Source: Streptomyces sp. Go-475 (lineage in GTDB: Bacteria; Actinomycetota; Actinomycetes; Streptomycetales; Streptomycetaceae). From it: a stretch of DNA of 64,000 nucleotides. Shown piece after piece: positions 50,942 to 59,539 of this stretch. Under the pieces are notes generated by a model, which searched no databases, had not been told where the DNA came from, and saw only the letters and a list, made by a program, of their open reading frames with translations. Position numbers and translations under genes: made by a program. The stretch is from contig NZ_CP026121.1 of NCBI RefSeq assembly GCF_003330845.1, positions 2,833,501 to 2,897,500 of the forward strand, read 5' to 3'. Position 1 is the first letter of the stretch, and each line of letters starts with the position of its first letter.

Positions 50942-52366
50942 ATGTACGTCGGTATCGATGTGGGCACGTCCATGGTCAAGGCGGCGGCCTTCGACGGCAC
51001 GGGCCGGCAACTGGCCGTGGAGTCCCGCCCGGTGGGCCTGAAGCTGCACGGCGGGTTCGTCGAGCAGGACATGGAGGAGGTGTACGGGGCGGTCGTCGCG
51101 GTGCTCGAGGCGCTGACCTCCGCCGTGGCGGAACCGGTGGAGCTCGCGGGGCTCACCGGGCAGGGCGACGGGGTGTGGCTGGTGGACGGCGAGGGCCGGC
51201 CGGTGCGCCCCGCCGCCTCCTGGATGGACGGGCGGGCGCACGAACTGGTCGACCGGTGGCTGGCGGACGGCACCTTCGAGACGGTGTTCCGGCGGACCGG
51301 CAGCGCGATGTTCCCGGGCTGCCCCGGCCCGCTGCTGGCCTGGCTGGACAGCCGCGAACCGAAGGCGCTGGACGCCGCGCAGGCCGCCCTGTACTGCAAG
51401 GACGTGGTGTTCCACCGGCTGACCGGAGCCGGTCCGACGACGGATGTCTCGGACGCGTCGATGCCGTTCCTGGACCCGCGGACGCGGACGTACGACAACC
51501 GGGTCGTCGAGCTGCTGGGCCTCACCCACCGGCGGGGCCTGCTCGCCCCCGTCAGCGCCCCGGTCGCGACGGCCGGGGCGCGCGGCGAGGGCCTACCGTC
51601 CGGCACCCGGATCGCCAACGGCCCCTACGACCTGCCGGCCTGCGCGCTGGGCGCCGGGGTGACGTCCCCGGGCGACGGTCTGCTGATCGTCGGGACCTGT
51701 CTGGCCAGCCTGGTCGCCACGACCGAACTGGACCTGACCGGCGAGCCGGCGGGCCTGTACATCTCCACCGACCGGCCCGGGTACTGGCTGCGCGCCATGC
51801 CCGCGATGGTCGGCACGGCCGCGCTGGACTGGGTGCTGTCCACGACGGGTGTACGGCACGACGAGGTGGACGGCCTGCTGGCCGGGACCCCGCCGGGCGC
51901 GAACGGCGTCCGCGTCCTGCCGTACTTCGCGCCCTCCGGCGAACGGGCCCCCTTCGTCGAGCCCCGGCTGCGCGCCGAACTCACCGGCGTCTCCCTGGAG
52001 TCGACCCGGGGCGATCTGGTCCGCGCCACCTGCGAGGGCATCGGGTACGCCGCCCGGCACTGCCTTGAGGCGGCGGGGCTGACCGGGGACCTGGCGGTGT
52101 GCGGCGGCGGCACCCGCAGCCCCGCCTGGATGCGGCTGCTGGCCGACGTGCTCGGGCGGCCCCTGCGGGTCGTCGAGGGCGAGGTGGGCGCGCGGGGCGC
52201 GGTGCTGGCGGCGGCCGAGCGATACGGGGTCGGGCTGGACACGAAGGCGTGGACGAAGCCGACGGCGGTCGTCGAGCCGGACCCGGGCCGGGCCGCGTCC
52301 TACACGCGGGGCTACGAGGAGCACCTGACCCGGCTGGCCCAGGCGCGGGACCGGGCGCGTTCGTGA
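50942..52366 (+). CDS. FGGY-family carbohydrate kinase (operon arm)
   Basis: 474 residues from the ATG at 50942 (CCGGAGGAGAGCCGC). N-terminal loop GIDVGTSMVKAA, catalytic Asp region IANGPYDLPACALGAG and adenosine motif CGGGTRSPAWMRLLADVLG. The substrate pocket is not recognisable; erythritol or xylulose kinase-like overall. It lies 19 bases after the dehydrogenase gene, so it belongs to the importer operon. Confidence 0.9.
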   Translation: MYVGIDVGTSMVKAAAFDGTGRQLAVESRPVGLKLHGGFVEQDMEEVYGAVVAVLEALTSAVAEPVELAGLTGQGDGVWLVDGEGRPVRPAASWMDGRAHELVDRWLADGTFETVFRRTGSAMFPGCPGPLLAWLDSREPKALDAAQAALYCKDVVFHRLTGAGPTTDVSDASMPFLDPRTRTYDNRVVELLGLTHRRGLLAPVSAPVATAGARGEGLPSGTRIANGPYDLPACALGAGVTSPGDGLLIVGTCLASLVATTELDLTGEPAGLYISTDRPGYWLRAMPAMVGTAALDWVLSTTGVRHDEVDGLLAGTPPGANGVRVLPYFAPSGERAPFVEPRLRAELTGVSLESTRGDLVRATCEGIGYAARHCLEAAGLTGDLAVCGGGTRSPAWMRLLADVLGRPLRVVEGEVGARGAVLAAAERYGVGLDTKAWTKPTAVVEPDPGRAASYTRGYEEHLTRLAQARDRARS

Positions 52367-52392
52367 ACCTGTCTTCGACGAAGGGGAGTCGC

Positions 52393-53433
52393 ATGCGGCT
52401 CGGACGGAGATCCCTCCTGCTCGCGGCGGCCGCGGGAACGGCCACGGCGGCGACGGCGGCCCCGGCGGTGGCCGAACCCCGCACGCGCGGCCCGGTCGTC
52501 ATCGGCCACCGCGGCGCGGCCGGCCGGCGGCCGGAGCACACGGCCGCCTCGTACAGGTACGCCGTGCAGACGGGCGCCGACTGGATCGAACCGGACCTGG
52601 TGCCGACGAAAGACCACGTGCTGGTGGTGCGGCACGAGAACGAGATCTCCCAGACGACCGACGTGGCCCGCCGGCCGGAGTTCGCGGACCGCCGTACGAC
52701 GAAGACGGTCGACGGCCGGTCCGTGACCGGGTGGTTCACGGAGGACTTCACGCTCGCCGAGCTGAAGACGCTGCGGGCGGTGGAGCGGCTGCCGCAGGTC
52801 CGCAATCACAACACCGTCTTCGACGGCCGCGAGGAGGTCATGACCTTCCAGGAAGTCGTGGACCTGGCGCGGCGGCTGTCGCGGACGTACGGCCGGACGA
52901 TCGCCGTCTTCCCGGAGACCAAGCACCCCACGTACTTCCGGTCGATCGGCCTGCCGTTGGAGCCGAAGCTGGCGTCCGCGATCCGCCGCAACCGGCTCGG
53001 GCGGCGCGAGTGCGTCGTGCAGTCCTTCGAGCCGACGAGCCTGAAGCGGATCGCCGCGGCGGGGCTGGGCGTGCCGCTGTGGCAGGCGCTGGGGACGACG
53101 GGCGGGCCGTACGACCTGCCCGGGACGACCTACGAGGAGATGGCGACCCCGGCGGGCCTCGCGGACATCGCGGCGTACGCGGACTGGATCGGGCCGGACA
53201 AGTCGTCGCTCGTCGGCACGTCCCTCGTCGCGGACGCGCACGCGGCGGGACTGCGGATCGGGCCGTACACGTTCCGCGCGGAGAACCAGTTCCTGCCGGC
53301 CGACCTGCGGCGGGGAACCGGACCGAACGATTTCGGGGACGCGTTCGCCGAATACGCGCTGTACTACCGCATGGGGGTCGATGCGGTCGTAACCGACTTC
53401 CCGGACCTGGCGGTGATGGCGAGGAGGGGCTGA
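52393..53433 (+). CDS. Secreted glycerophosphodiester phosphodiesterase
   Basis: 346 residues from the ATG at 52393 (GGGGAGTCGC). Tat-type signal (LGRRSLLLAAAAGTATA) cleaved near AVAEP. GDPD domain with catalytic HRGAAG, the metal-binding DWIEPDL, and later VVQSFEPTSL and TDFPDLAVM. It cleaves glycerophosphodiesters outside the cell, releasing glycerol-3-phosphate. Close behind the kinase gene (26 bases) but exported, so its link to the importer is uncertain. Confidence 0.92.
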   Translation: MRLGRRSLLLAAAAGTATAATAAPAVAEPRTRGPVVIGHRGAAGRRPEHTAASYRYAVQTGADWIEPDLVPTKDHVLVVRHENEISQTTDVARRPEFADRRTTKTVDGRSVTGWFTEDFTLAELKTLRAVERLPQVRNHNTVFDGREEVMTFQEVVDLARRLSRTYGRTIAVFPETKHPTYFRSIGLPLEPKLASAIRRNRLGRRECVVQSFEPTSLKRIAAAGLGVPLWQALGTTGGPYDLPGTTYEEMATPAGLADIAAYADWIGPDKSSLVGTSLVADAHAAGLRIGPYTFRAENQFLPADLRRGTGPNDFGDAFAEYALYYRMGVDAVVTDFPDLAVMARRG

Positions 53434-53660
53434 TGACGGTGAGCCGGGCGTGCCGGACCTGCGGCACCATGCAGGAGTTCCGGATCTTCAACGCCGCCGA
53501 GCGGGCGGCCGTCCGGGCGGAGAAGGGGGACGGTCACTTCGTGGACGACTACTGGCGCTGCACCGCTGTCGGCTGCCGGTGGTACCAGCGTTACCTCAAC
53601 CGCGGCGAGGACGGCCTGCTCCCGGAGGAACTGAAGATCCAGCCCGCCCCCGCCGAGTGA
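53433..53660 (+). CDS. Small Cys-rich protein, zinc-ribbon-like
   Basis: 75 residues from the ATG at 53433, whose TGATG overlaps the stop of the phosphodiesterase gene. Two Cys pairs, CRTCG (near 7-10) and CTAVGC (near 43-48), suggest a metal-binding ribbon; WYQRYLNRGEDG follows. Function unknown. Its stop lies only three bases from the stop of the convergent DsbA-like gene, with no terminator between. Confidence 0.75.
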   Translation: MTVSRACRTCGTMQEFRIFNAAERAAVRAEKGDGHFVDDYWRCTAVGCRWYQRYLNRGEDGLLPEELKIQPAPAE

Positions 53661-53663
53661 GTC

Positions 53664-54302
53664 CTACAGGTTGGAGAAGTCCGGGCCCTTGGTACGGGTG
53701 CGCTTGATCTCGTAGAAGCCCGGCACCGAGGCCACGGCGAGGGTGCCGTCCCAGAGGCGGGCGGCCTCCTCGCCCTTGGGGGCCGGGGTGACGACCGGGC
53801 CGAAGAAGGCGAGCTGCTCTCCGTCGGCGCCGGGCACGGCGATGACCGGGGTGCCGACCTCCTGGCCGACCAGGTCGATGCCCTCCTTGTGGGAGGCGCG
53901 CAGCTCGGGCTCGTAGCGGGTGCCGTCCCAGTGCTCCATGAGCGACTCGGGCAGGCCGGCGTCCTTCAGGGCGGCGGCGACCGTCTCCTTGCCGGGGCCC
54001 TCGCCCTGGTTGTGGATGCGGGTGCCGAGCGCGGTGTAGAGGTCGCCGAGCACCTCGGCGCCGTGCTCCTGCTGCGCGGCTATGACGACCCGGACGGGAC
54101 CCCACGCCTTGGTCTGAAGCAGCTCGCGGTACTCCTCGGGCAGTTCGTCGAGCTTGTCCTCGTTGAGGACGGCGAGGCTCATGACGTGCCAGCGGACCTG
54201 GATGTCCCTGACCTTCTCCACCTCCAGCACCCAACGGGAGGTCATCCACGCCCAGGGGCACAGCGGGTCGAACCAGAAGTCGACGGGGGTCTTGTCCGAC
54301 AT
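53664..54302 (-). CDS. DsbA-family mycothiol-dependent nitroreductase-like protein (Rv2466c type)
   Basis: 212 residues from the ATG at 54302 (GAGGAGAGAC). Thioredoxin-fold protein with DFWFDPLCPWAWMTSRW near the N-terminus (Cys15), the Rv2466c family signature, plus WGPVRVVIAAQQEHG, GNRIHNQG-like TRIHNQGEG and GTPVIAV (cis-Pro). Here the CPWC motif is CPWA, so it has only one active-site Cys. Cytoplasmic, no signal. It may use mycothiol as reductant, by family knowledge. Confidence 0.9.
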   Translation of the reverse strand: MSDKTPVDFWFDPLCPWAWMTSRWVLEVEKVRDIQVRWHVMSLAVLNEDKLDELPEEYRELLQTKAWGPVRVVIAAQQEHGAEVLGDLYTALGTRIHNQGEGPGKETVAAALKDAGLPESLMEHWDGTRYEPELRASHKEGIDLVGQEVGTPVIAVPGADGEQLAFFGPVVTPAPKGEEAARLWDGTLAVASVPGFYEIKRTRTKGPDFSNL

Positions 54303-54439
54303 GTCTCTCCTCATGAGGGAACCGTTTCTCCGGGAACACCGCGGTTCGCCGCCGTCATTCCCGGCTGCCCGGCGTCAGGGGCACGTGGCAGGATCGGTGC
54401 TGTTCAGCCGTATCCCACGACGCTTGAGGAGTGCCGCCC

Positions 54440-57019
54440 GTGCCCGGTGAGAATCTGTCCCGCGACGAGGCCCGGGAGCGGGCCGCCCTGCTGCGCGTCG
54501 ACGGGTACGAGGTGTCCCTCGACCTGCGGTCCGCGGTCGGTGAGGACGCGGGCGACGGGCCCCGCACGTTCCGCTCGGTCACGACGATCCGGTTCCGCTG
54601 CAACGAGCCCGGTGCGAGCAGCTTCGCCGACCTCATCGCGCCGAGTGTGACGGCCGTCTCACTCAACGGCCGTGATCTGGACCCCGGTGAGGTCTTCGAC
54701 GGCTCCCGGATCACGCTGGAGGACCTCGCCGCGGACAACGAGCTGGTGGTCGACGCCCAGTGCGCCTACTCCCGGACCGGTGAGGGCCTGCACCGCTTCG
54801 TCGACCCGGAGGACGGCGAGGTGTACCTGTACACGCAGTACGAGCCGGCCGACTCGCGCCGCGTCTTCGCCAACTTCGAGCAGCCCGACCTGAAGGCCCC
54901 GTACCGCTTCGAGGTGCGGGCCCCGGAGGGCTGGACGGTGTGGAGCAACGGGGCGGGCGAGCAGACGGACGGGGTGTGGCGGTTCGCCGAGACCAAGCCG
55001 ATCTCGACGTACATCACGTGCGTGGTGGCCGGGCCGTACCACTACGTGACAGACACCTACGAGCGCACCTTCGAGGACGGTACACGCCTGGAGATCCCCC
55101 TCGGCGCCCTGTGCCGCAAGGGCCTCGCGCCCCACTTCGACGCCGACGACGTCTTCCTGGTCACCAAGCAGGGCCTGGACTTCTTCCACGACCACTTCGA
55201 CTACCCGTACCCGTTCGGCAAGTACGACCAGGCGTTCGTGCCCGAGTACAACCTGGGCGCGATGGAGAACCCGGGTCTGGTGACGTTCCGGGAGGAGTTC
55301 ATCTTCCGGGGCAAGGTGACGCAGGCGTCCTACGAGGGCCGGGCCAACGTGGTGCTGCACGAGATGGCGCACATGTGGTTCGGCGACCTGGTCACCATGG
55401 AGTGGTGGGACGACCTGTGGCTGAAGGAGTCGTTCGCGGACTTCATGGGCGAGTTCTCGCTGGTCGGCGCGACCCGCTTCGAGAACGGCTGGGTCACCTT
55501 CGCCAACCGCCGCAAGGCGTGGGCGTACCGCGCGGACCAGCTGCCCTCCACTCACCCGATCACGGCGGACATCCGCGACCTGCAGGACGCCAAGCTGAAC
55601 TTCGACGGCATCACGTACGCCAAGGGCGCGTCGGTGCTGAAGCAGCTCGTGGCGTACGTCGGCGAGGACGCGTTCCTGGAGGGCGCCCGGCGCTACTTCA
55701 AGCGGCACGCGTACGGCAACACGCGCCTCGGTGACCTGCTGTCGGTGCTGGAGGAGACCAGCGGCCGGGACATGGGCGCCTGGTCGCGGTCCTGGCTGCA
55801 GACGGCGGGGGTGAACTCGCTGACGCCGCAGGTGCTGCTGGACTCGGACGGCCGCGTCGAGGAGCTGGCGGTGGTGCAGGAGGCGGCCGAGTCGCATCCG
55901 GAACTGCGCCCGCACCGGGTGGCGGTGGGCCTGTACCGGGTGACGGACGGCGGGGCGGTCGAGCGGTACGCGCGCGTGGAGACCGACATCGAGGGCGCGC
56001 GCACGGTCGTCGCCGACCTGGCCGGCGCGGACGCCCCGGACCTCGTCCTGGTCAACGACGACGACCTGACCTACTGCAAGATCCGCTTCGACGCGACGTC
56101 GCTGGCCACCCTGCGCGAGCACCTGGGGTCGGTCACCGACCCGCTCGCCCGCGCCCTGTGCTGGTCGGCGCTGTGGAACATGACGCGGGACGCGCTGCTC
56201 CCGGCGCGGGACTTCGTTGAGCTGGTGCTGCGCTTCGCGGGGCGCGAGTCCGGGATCGGCGTGGTGCAGATGCTGCACGCGTGGGCGGAGTCGGCGGTCA
56301 CGCACTACGCGGCGCCCGCCCGGCGCGAGGCCGCCGCCGGGCTGCTCGCCGAGGGCGCGCGGCGCGAGCTGTACGCGGCCGAGCCCGGCAGCGAGCACCA
56401 GCTGGCCTGGGCGCGCTTCTTCGCCCGGACGGCCACCACCGAGGCCGACTTCGCGCTGCTGCGGGACCTGCTTCAGGGCACGGCGACGGTCGAGGGCCTG
56501 GAGCTGGACCAGGAGCTGCGGTGGGTGTTCCTGGAGCCGCTGGCCGCGCACGGGAGCGTGGACGAGAAGGCGCTGGCCGAGGAGCTGGCCCGGGACGACA
56601 CGGCCTCCGGCAGGCGCCACCAGGTGCGCTGTCTGGCCGCCCGCCCGTCGGAGGCGGTCAAGGCGCAGGCGTGGGCGCAGGTCGTGGAGTCGGACGCGCT
56701 GTCCAACGCCATGGTGGAGGCGACCATCGCGGGCTTCTCCCAGGGCTCGCAGCGGGAGCTGCTCGCGCCGTACGCGGAGAAGTACTTCGCGGTGATCGAG
56801 CGGGTGTGGTCCGAGCGGTCGATCCAGATCGCGATGCACGTGGTGCAGGGCCTGTTCCCGTCGCTCCAGCAGTCCCGGGAGACACTGGAGGCCACGGACG
56901 CCTGGCTGGAGGCCCACCGGGAGGCCGCCCCGGCGCTGCGCCGGCTGGTGCTGGAGGCCCGGGACGACCTGGCACGGGCGTTGCGTGGACAGGCGTGCGA
57001 CGAGGCCGTTGACCAGTAG
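54440..57019 (+). CDS. pepN: Aminopeptidase N
   Basis: M1-family zinc aminopeptidase, cytoplasmic. 859 residues from the GTG at 54440 (MPGENLSRDEARERA), with GAGGA nine bases before; a GTG at 54431 is inside the site. GAMEN exopeptidase motif 273-277; zinc ligands His307, His311 (HEMAH) and Glu330; catalytic Glu308. The C-terminal ERAP1-like helical domain is complete. It removes N-terminal residues from peptides in protein turnover. A hairpin terminator follows. Confidence 0.95.
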   Translation: MPGENLSRDEARERAALLRVDGYEVSLDLRSAVGEDAGDGPRTFRSVTTIRFRCNEPGASSFADLIAPSVTAVSLNGRDLDPGEVFDGSRITLEDLAADNELVVDAQCAYSRTGEGLHRFVDPEDGEVYLYTQYEPADSRRVFANFEQPDLKAPYRFEVRAPEGWTVWSNGAGEQTDGVWRFAETKPISTYITCVVAGPYHYVTDTYERTFEDGTRLEIPLGALCRKGLAPHFDADDVFLVTKQGLDFFHDHFDYPYPFGKYDQAFVPEYNLGAMENPGLVTFREEFIFRGKVTQASYEGRANVVLHEMAHMWFGDLVTMEWWDDLWLKESFADFMGEFSLVGATRFENGWVTFANRRKAWAYRADQLPSTHPITADIRDLQDAKLNFDGITYAKGASVLKQLVAYVGEDAFLEGARRYFKRHAYGNTRLGDLLSVLEETSGRDMGAWSRSWLQTAGVNSLTPQVLLDSDGRVEELAVVQEAAESHPELRPHRVAVGLYRVTDGGAVERYARVETDIEGARTVVADLAGADAPDLVLVNDDDLTYCKIRFDATSLATLREHLGSVTDPLARALCWSALWNMTRDALLPARDFVELVLRFAGRESGIGVVQMLHAWAESAVTHYAAPARREAAAGLLAEGARRELYAAEPGSEHQLAWARFFARTATTEADFALLRDLLQGTATVEGLELDQELRWVFLEPLAAHGSVDEKALAEELARDDTASGRRHQVRCLAARPSEAVKAQAWAQVVESDALSNAMVEATIAGFSQGSQRELLAPYAEKYFAVIERVWSERSIQIAMHVVQGLFPSLQQSRETLEATDAWLEAHREAAPALRRLVLEARDDLARALRGQACDEAVDQ

Positions 57020-57080
57020 CTTTGGCCTAAGATCCGGCGTTCCGCCTTCGTTACAAGACGTGTGCGCCGCGAGCCGTAAC

Positions 57081-57108
57081 CCCTGGTCCGGACCCGAACG
57101 GACCAGGG
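57081..57108 (+). terminator. Terminator of pepN
   Basis: CCCTGGTCCG / CGGACCAGGG, a perfect 10-base stem with an 8-base loop, starting 61 bases past the stop and followed by ACTTTC. Confidence 0.75.
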
Positions 57109-57214
57109 ACTTTCGGCATCCGAACATCCGTCCTTTAGGACTGGGTTGTCCGTATTTGTCGACGGGGCTGTAACAGCGGTTCAAGGGCGGTCCGGGCACG
57201 GGAAATTGCGGAGC

Positions 57215-58252
57215 ATGACCCACAACACCCCGCTCTCCCCCCGCCCGCCGCACGCCCTGTCCGGCCGTGGCCGCCCCCGCGTGATGACGACGGCCCAGCT
57301 CCGCTCGCACGGTGTGTCGACGGCCGAGACGAACGAGCAGTGCCGCCCCGGCGGGCCCTGGCAGCAGCTCCTGCCGGGCGTGGTCCTGCTCCACCCGGGC
57401 CCGCCGACCAGCGAGGAGCGGCTGCACGCGGTGCTGATGTACGCGGCGCGGGAGCGCGGCGGCGTGCCCGCCCAGCCGGGCGCGGGCCGGCCGTCCGCCC
57501 CCGCCCGCCCGGAGGCGATGATCACGGGCCTGGCGGCGCTGACGCTGCACGGCTTCTCCTCCACTCCCCCGCTGCCCTCCCTGGACGCCATCGACGTCCT
57601 GGTGCCGCGCATGCGGCGGCTGCGCTCGGCGGGCTGCGCGCGGATCGTCCGCGGTGCCGCGCTGCCCGCCCCCGAGCAGGTCACCGGCCTGCCGGTGGCA
57701 CCGGTCGCCCGCGCGCTGGCCGACGCGGTGGCGGGCCTCTCGGACGCCGACGTCGTGCGCCGCCTGATGACGGAGGCGGTGCGCGGCGCCCACTGCGACG
57801 CGACGGCGGTGGTCCGCGAACTGAACCAGGCGCGGCTGCTGAGCCGGCCGCACGTGGTGGACGCGGTGGAGTCCCTGCTGGCCGAGGGCCGGGCGATCGC
57901 CGAGGACCGCCTGTACCGGATGGTCCGCGAGTACGGCCTGCCCGACCCGGTCTGGAACGTCGACCTGCGCCTGCCCGGCGGCCCCTACCTCGGCGGTCTG
58001 GACGCGTACTGGCCCGACCAGGCGGTGGCGGTGGAGCTGGACACGCGGGCGCCCCGGCAGGACGACGACGCGCTGTGGTCGGAGTACGCCCGCAAGCGCG
58101 AGCACCTGGAGCGGCTCGGCATCACGGTCGTCCACATCACGCCGAGGAAGCTCCGCGACTCGCTGGAGCAGCAGGCGACGGTGGTGCGCACGGCGTTGAT
58201 GGCGGCGGCCGACCGCGAACCGGCCGCGTACGTCGTGGTCCTGCCCCGGTAG
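57215..58252 (+). CDS. Orphan protein with AbiEi-like N-terminus and VSR/DUF559-like C-terminus
   Basis: 345 residues from the ATG at 57215. The N-terminal part (VMTTAQLRSHGVSTAETNEQC, then PWQQLLPGVVLLHPG) follows the winged-helix pattern of AbiEi-type antitoxins. The C-terminal part (YLGGLDAYWPDQAVAVELD, YARKREHLERLGITVVHITPRKL) has the PD-(D/E)xK layout of VSR/DUF559 nucleases. There is no adjacent AbiEii-type toxin. Such proteins are widespread in Streptomyces without a known role; a regulatory or defence function is only a guess. Start weakly supported. Confidence 0.65.
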   Translation: MTHNTPLSPRPPHALSGRGRPRVMTTAQLRSHGVSTAETNEQCRPGGPWQQLLPGVVLLHPGPPTSEERLHAVLMYAARERGGVPAQPGAGRPSAPARPEAMITGLAALTLHGFSSTPPLPSLDAIDVLVPRMRRLRSAGCARIVRGAALPAPEQVTGLPVAPVARALADAVAGLSDADVVRRLMTEAVRGAHCDATAVVRELNQARLLSRPHVVDAVESLLAEGRAIAEDRLYRMVREYGLPDPVWNVDLRLPGGPYLGGLDAYWPDQAVAVELDTRAPRQDDDALWSEYARKREHLERLGITVVHITPRKLRDSLEQQATVVRTALMAAADREPAAYVVVLPR

Positions 58253-58281
58253 TGACGGACCGGGGCAGGGCCAGGAGGGGG

Positions 58282-58319
58282 GAGGAGGGGCCGCCGGGTG
58301 CTGCCGGCGGCCCCTCCTC
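58282..58319. terminator. Bidirectional terminator
   Basis: A perfect 16-base stem GAGGAGGGGCCGCCGG / CCGGCGGCCCCTCCTC with a 6-base loop, between convergent stops at 58252 and 58331. Confidence 0.85.
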
Positions 58320-58330
58320 GACGGCGGGAC

Positions 58331-59479
58331 CTATCTGCCGCAGAACTCCGCCTCGAGGACCGCGCCGGTGTTCCCCGACCAGTCGCCGTTGAAGTTGACG
58401 GCCAGGGAGTGCCGGCCGTCCTCGGTCGTCACCGCCATGGAGTTCGAGCCGGTGATGCCTCCGGCGTGGCCCCAGACGTGGACGCCGCAGCTGAGCTCGA
58501 CGTCGGCGAGACCGAGGCCGTAGCGGTAGGTGCGGGTGGCGTCGACCGTGGTCTTCATCTTCTTCAGCTGTTCGGGCGGGAGCAGCCGCCCGCGCAGGAG
58601 GGCCGAGTAGAAGCGGGTCACGTCGGCCGAGTCCGAGACCATCTCGCCCGAGCCGTAGGCCAGCCGCGGGTTCAGCTCGGTGACGTCGTACGTCGGGCCG
58701 GTCGCCGTCCTGGCCAGCTTGGAGTAGGCGCGGCTGCTGGGCTCGGGCAGGGTGGTCCGGTTGCCGGGGACCGAGGTGGAGGTCAGGTGCAGAGGGTCGA
58801 TGATCCGGCGCTTGATCTCGTCGCCGTAGGCGTGGCCGGTGGCCTTCTCGATCACCCGGGCGGCCAGGACGTAGTTCGTGTTGGAGTACTCCCAGGACGC
58901 GCCCGGCTCGAAGTACGGCTCGTTGCGCAGGGCGATGGCGAGCAGGTCCTCGGGGGTCGCCTCGTCGAAGCGGTGTTTCAGGAAGCCGTCCGCGGTCATG
59001 TACGTCTGCTGGAAGCCACGGTCCTCCAGGTAGTCGAAGATGCCGCTGGTGTGGTCCAGGAGCTGGCGCAGGGTGATCCGGCGGCCGTCGTGGCCGTTGC
59101 CCCGGACCACGCCCGGCAGCCACTCCTCCACCGTGTCGTCGAGGGAGAGCCGCCCCTCGGCTTCCAGTTGCAGCACGACCGTGGCCACGAACGTCTTGGA
59201 GATGCTGGCGACCCGGTAGTGGTCCCGCACCGAACGCGGCTCGCCCGTCCTCAGGTCGCCCACGCCCGCCGTGGCCGCCCAGGTACCGTGGCCCCGCCGC
59301 ACGGTCACCGTCGCGCCCGGCACACCGTCCGCGACCGCGGCCCGCACCGCCCGCCGGGTCGCGTCGTGGCCGCCGTGCGCTGCGGCCGGAACCGCCGCCA
59401 GTGCGGGCGTCACCAGGGCCGCCGACAGGGCCGCCGCCGTCGCCGCCGTCAGGGTCGTCGTCCGTACGCGTCTCTTCAT
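58331..59479 (-). CDS. Secreted serine hydrolase, beta-lactamase / DD-carboxypeptidase type
   Basis: 382 residues with a signal peptide (1-28). Penicillin-binding fold: S92-x-x-K95 (ASISK), Tyr198-Ser-Asn200 (YSN) and a late HAG triad (WGHAGG). It is of the class C beta-lactamase / D-alanyl-D-alanine carboxypeptidase group and acts in or on the cell wall. It is more likely an esterase or peptidase than a true beta-lactamase. ATG at 59479. Confidence 0.9.
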   Translation of the reverse strand: MKRRVRTTTLTAATAAALSAALVTPALAAVPAAAHGGHDATRRAVRAAVADGVPGATVTVRRGHGTWAATAGVGDLRTGEPRSVRDHYRVASISKTFVATVVLQLEAEGRLSLDDTVEEWLPGVVRGNGHDGRRITLRQLLDHTSGIFDYLEDRGFQQTYMTADGFLKHRFDEATPEDLLAIALRNEPYFEPGASWEYSNTNYVLAARVIEKATGHAYGDEIKRRIIDPLHLTSTSVPGNRTTLPEPSSRAYSKLARTATGPTYDVTELNPRLAYGSGEMVSDSADVTRFYSALLRGRLLPPEQLKKMKTTVDATRTYRYGLGLADVELSCGVHVWGHAGGITGSNSMAVTTEDGRHSLAVNFNGDWSGNTGAVLEAEFCGR

Positions 59480-59539
59480 GTGCCGAGGGACCCCGGCCGC
59501 CCGGGGCGGGTTGACCGGCCCGGGCGGGTTGAGCGGGTT

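Noticed and set aside
54659..58135. A 3.5-kb minus-strand open frame opposite pepN
   Set aside because: His/Arg/Gln-rich translation without motifs; pepN on the plus strand is unmistakable.
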